DNA from: Sphaerolaimus hirsutus
Taxonomy: Eukaryota > Nematoda > Chromadorea > Monhysterida > Sphaerolaimidae
Assembly (NCBI GenBank): GCA_964036195.1
Contig: OZ038456.1
Coordinates: 124,001-188,000, forward strand
DNA: 64,000 nucleotides
Direction: 5' to 3'
Below the pieces are notes generated by a model that made no database searches, had not been told where the DNA came from, and saw nothing but the letters and a program-made list of their open reading frames with translations. This document shows, one piece after another, positions 61,600-64,000 of this stretch. Position 1 is the stretch's first letter. Every line of letters starts with the position of its first letter. The translations under genes and the position numbers were made by a program.

Positions 61600-61795
61600 A
61601 ACAATATATAAATATGCTGGCGAGTAGATGGTGCTACTCCACAAAAATGGCACCATTTTGGAGTAGATGGCACTGCTGTTTTGGAGTAGATGGCGCCATC
61701 CATGAAAATGATGCCGCTTTGGAGTAGTTGGCGCCACTCCATGAAAATGGCACCATTTTGGTATAGATGGCACCACTCCATAAAATTGCACAATT
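61600..61795. repeat. Tandem repeat, GGAGTAGATGGCRCCAYTCCA type
   Basis: Units of about 35 bp (ttttggagtagatggcncca then tccatgaaaatg) are repeated about five times. Confidence 0.75.
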
Positions 61796-62189
61796 TGAAA
61801 TTATAACCGTTGAAGACCCATATAGTGGCAGTATCACATCAAACAGCAGTATATTTTGATCAAAAATATGCAACCCATAACTTGGATGAGGGCCAAGTTT
61901 ATATGTGACAGGGTGAATTTCATCCTACAAATATTGGCTGGCATGGTGCCAGCATGTGCCAACGATATTTGCATATGCTATGTGTTAAATGACATATCCA
62001 AAACTCATTGAGAAATGTCTCTTAAACAAAATTGGTCCACCATTAAGAGTTAAGGAGTGTATCATAATTCTATGTACAACTCATATTTGTGACAATAGCA
62101 TAATGTGATTGTTCACCAAAAAAAATTAACTAGAAATATGGATCACAGTTCAGTATCCATTTATCAAAGTTTTTCAATTAAATTTTTTA
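61796..62189. other. Unrecognised stretch
   Basis: No gene or repeat family is recognised. Confidence 0.5.
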
Positions 62190-63905
62190 CTTGCCATTTC
62201 ACTTCTCATTTGACTTTTGCCAATTTTCTTTGCAATTCACTTCTCACTTCTCTTTTTACTTGCCATTTGACTTGCCACTTTAGACTTGACATTTATAACT
62301 TGACATTTGACTTGATATTTGATCACTTGACATTTAACTTGACAATTGACTTGACATTTACCACTTGAAATTTGACTTGACATATGACTTGTTATTTGAC
62401 TTTTGACATGACATTGATCAGTTGACATTAAACTTGACATTTGACTTGACATTTGACTTGACATTTGACATGACATTTATCACTTGACAATTAACTTGAC
62501 ATTTCACTTGAAATTTATCACTTGACATTAAACTTGACATTTGACATGACATTTATCACTTGACATTAAGCTTGACATTTAACTTGACATTTGACTTGAC
62601 ATTTCACTTGAAATTTATTACTTGACATGTCACTTGAAATTATTCACTTGACATTAAACTTGACATTTGACATGACATTTATCACTTGACATTAAGCTTG
62701 ACATTTAACTTGGCATTTGACTTAGACATTTCAATTGAAAGTTATCACTTTATATTCACCTTGACATTATCACTTGACATTTGACTTGACTTGACTTTAG
62801 ACTTGACATTTACAACTTGACATTTGACTTGACATTTATAACTTGACATTTGACTTGATATTTGAGCACTTGACATTTAACTTGACATTTGACTTGACAT
62901 TTGACATGACATTTATCACTTGACATTAAACTTGACATTTCACTTGAAATTTATCACTTGACGTTAAACTTGACATTTGACATGACATTTATCACTTGAC
63001 ATTAAGCTTGACATTTAACTTGACATTTGACTTGAAATTTATTACTTGACATTTCACTTGAAATTTTATCACTTGATATTTTATAACTTGACATCTATCA
63101 CTTGACATTTATCACTTGATATTTATCACCTGACATTTATCAGTTGACATTAAACTTGACATTTGACTTGACATTTGACATGACATTTCACTTGAAATTT
63201 ATCACTTGACGTTAAACTTGACATTTGACATGACATTTATCACTTGAAATTTGACTTGACATATGACTTGATATTTTACTTGATATTTATGAGTTGACAT
63301 TACACTTGACATTTCACTTGAAATTTGTCACTTGACATTTGACATTTGACTTGACATTTGACATGACATTTCACTTCAAATTTATCACTTTACATTTGAC
63401 TTGACATTTGACATGACATTTATCACTTGACATTAAACTTGACATTTCAATTGAAATTTATCAGTTGACATTTGACTTGACAGTTATCACTTGAAATTTG
63501 ACTTGATATTTTATCACTTGATATTTTATAACTTCACATCTATCACTTGACATTTATCACTTGCCATTTATCACTTGACATTTATCAATTGACATTTATC
63601 AATTGACAGTTGTCTTGACATTTATCACTTGACATTGAACTTGACATTTCACTTGACAGTTATCACTTGACATCTATAATTTGACATTTTTCATTTGACA
63701 TTTCACTTGAAATCTACCACTTAACATTTATTACTTGATATTTGACTTGATATTTTATCACTAAATATTTTATCACTTGACATCTATCATTTGACATTTA
63801 TCACTTGACATTTTGCCTGACATTTATTGCTTGACATTTATCACTTGACATTTGACTTGACATTTATAACTTGACATTTGACTTGACATTAACCACTAGA
63901 CATTT
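62190..63905. repeat. Minisatellite array (ACTTGACATTT)n, about 1.7 kb
   Basis: Basic units of 11-17 bp (acttgacattt, atcacttgacatt) are repeated over 100 times with higher-order patterns such as gacatttgacatgacattta. It is strongly strand-asymmetric and non-coding. Confidence 0.95.
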
Positions 63906-64000
63906 ATGACCTGATAGTAATCACCATGCAAGGTCACATGCTCAGTATCACATCAAGCAGTAGTTCAGGCATGTTTGCGCATATTACACAAAATAAGCAA

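Noticed and set aside
62190..63905. CRISPR-like array
   Set aside because: Units are contiguous degenerate minisatellite repeats without spacers, in a eukaryotic context.

Overview
The window is animal nuclear DNA from a repeat-rich invertebrate, most likely an arthropod. It has GC-rich, intron-split coding exons in AT-rich flanks, a Grd-type Cys-loop receptor gene (a family best known from arthropods), BEL/Pao LTR retrotransposons, and dozens of short inverted-repeat DNA transposons, many with exact 8-bp target-site duplications. I cannot name the species.

Layout. 1-9258: an apparently intact BEL/Pao retroelement (E1) on the minus strand, with one uninterrupted gag-pol-env frame; the window opens inside its 3' LTR. 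9286-16479: the last seven exons of a plus-strand Cys-loop receptor subunit (Cys-loop, M1, M2, M3, M4, stop). E1 ends only 27 bp before the first of these exons. The receptor introns hold non-autonomous DNA elements, and one intron (11656-12067) is, end to end, a single inverted-repeat element whose termini supply both the GT and the AG. 18018-19268: four phase-consistent minus-strand exons of a multi-pass membrane protein, possibly chemoreceptor-like. 19372-19740: a solo LTR with 5-bp duplications. 20253-22105: nested DNA elements carrying a rearranged BEL/Pao pol fragment. 22245-31099: a second, different BEL/Pao element (E2) with identical LTRs and a 5-bp duplication; its reverse-transcriptase core is deleted, and a second open frame overlaps its env tail. 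31530-32306: a truncated third BEL/Pao copy (E3) whose gag start is identical to E1 but whose U3 is different. 32307-64000: no convincing host gene; instead nested hAT-like, mariner-like and foldback elements, several tandem repeats, a 200-N gap and a long palindrome beside that gap.

How the parts fit. The two host genes are heavily invaded introns around small exons. The mobile load has three layers: BEL/Pao retroelements, of which one looks competent, one has young LTRs but a defective RT, and others are relics; several families of 8-bp-duplicating non-autonomous elements that repeatedly land in each other; and tandem arrays. The most interesting observation is the transposon-as-intron in the receptor gene (an introner-like event). 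After it come the dual-coding 3' region of E2, the U3 exchange between E1 and E3, and the capture of pol sequence by a TTTCCG-rich hAT-like element. All family assignments are from reading the sequence; no database search was possible.
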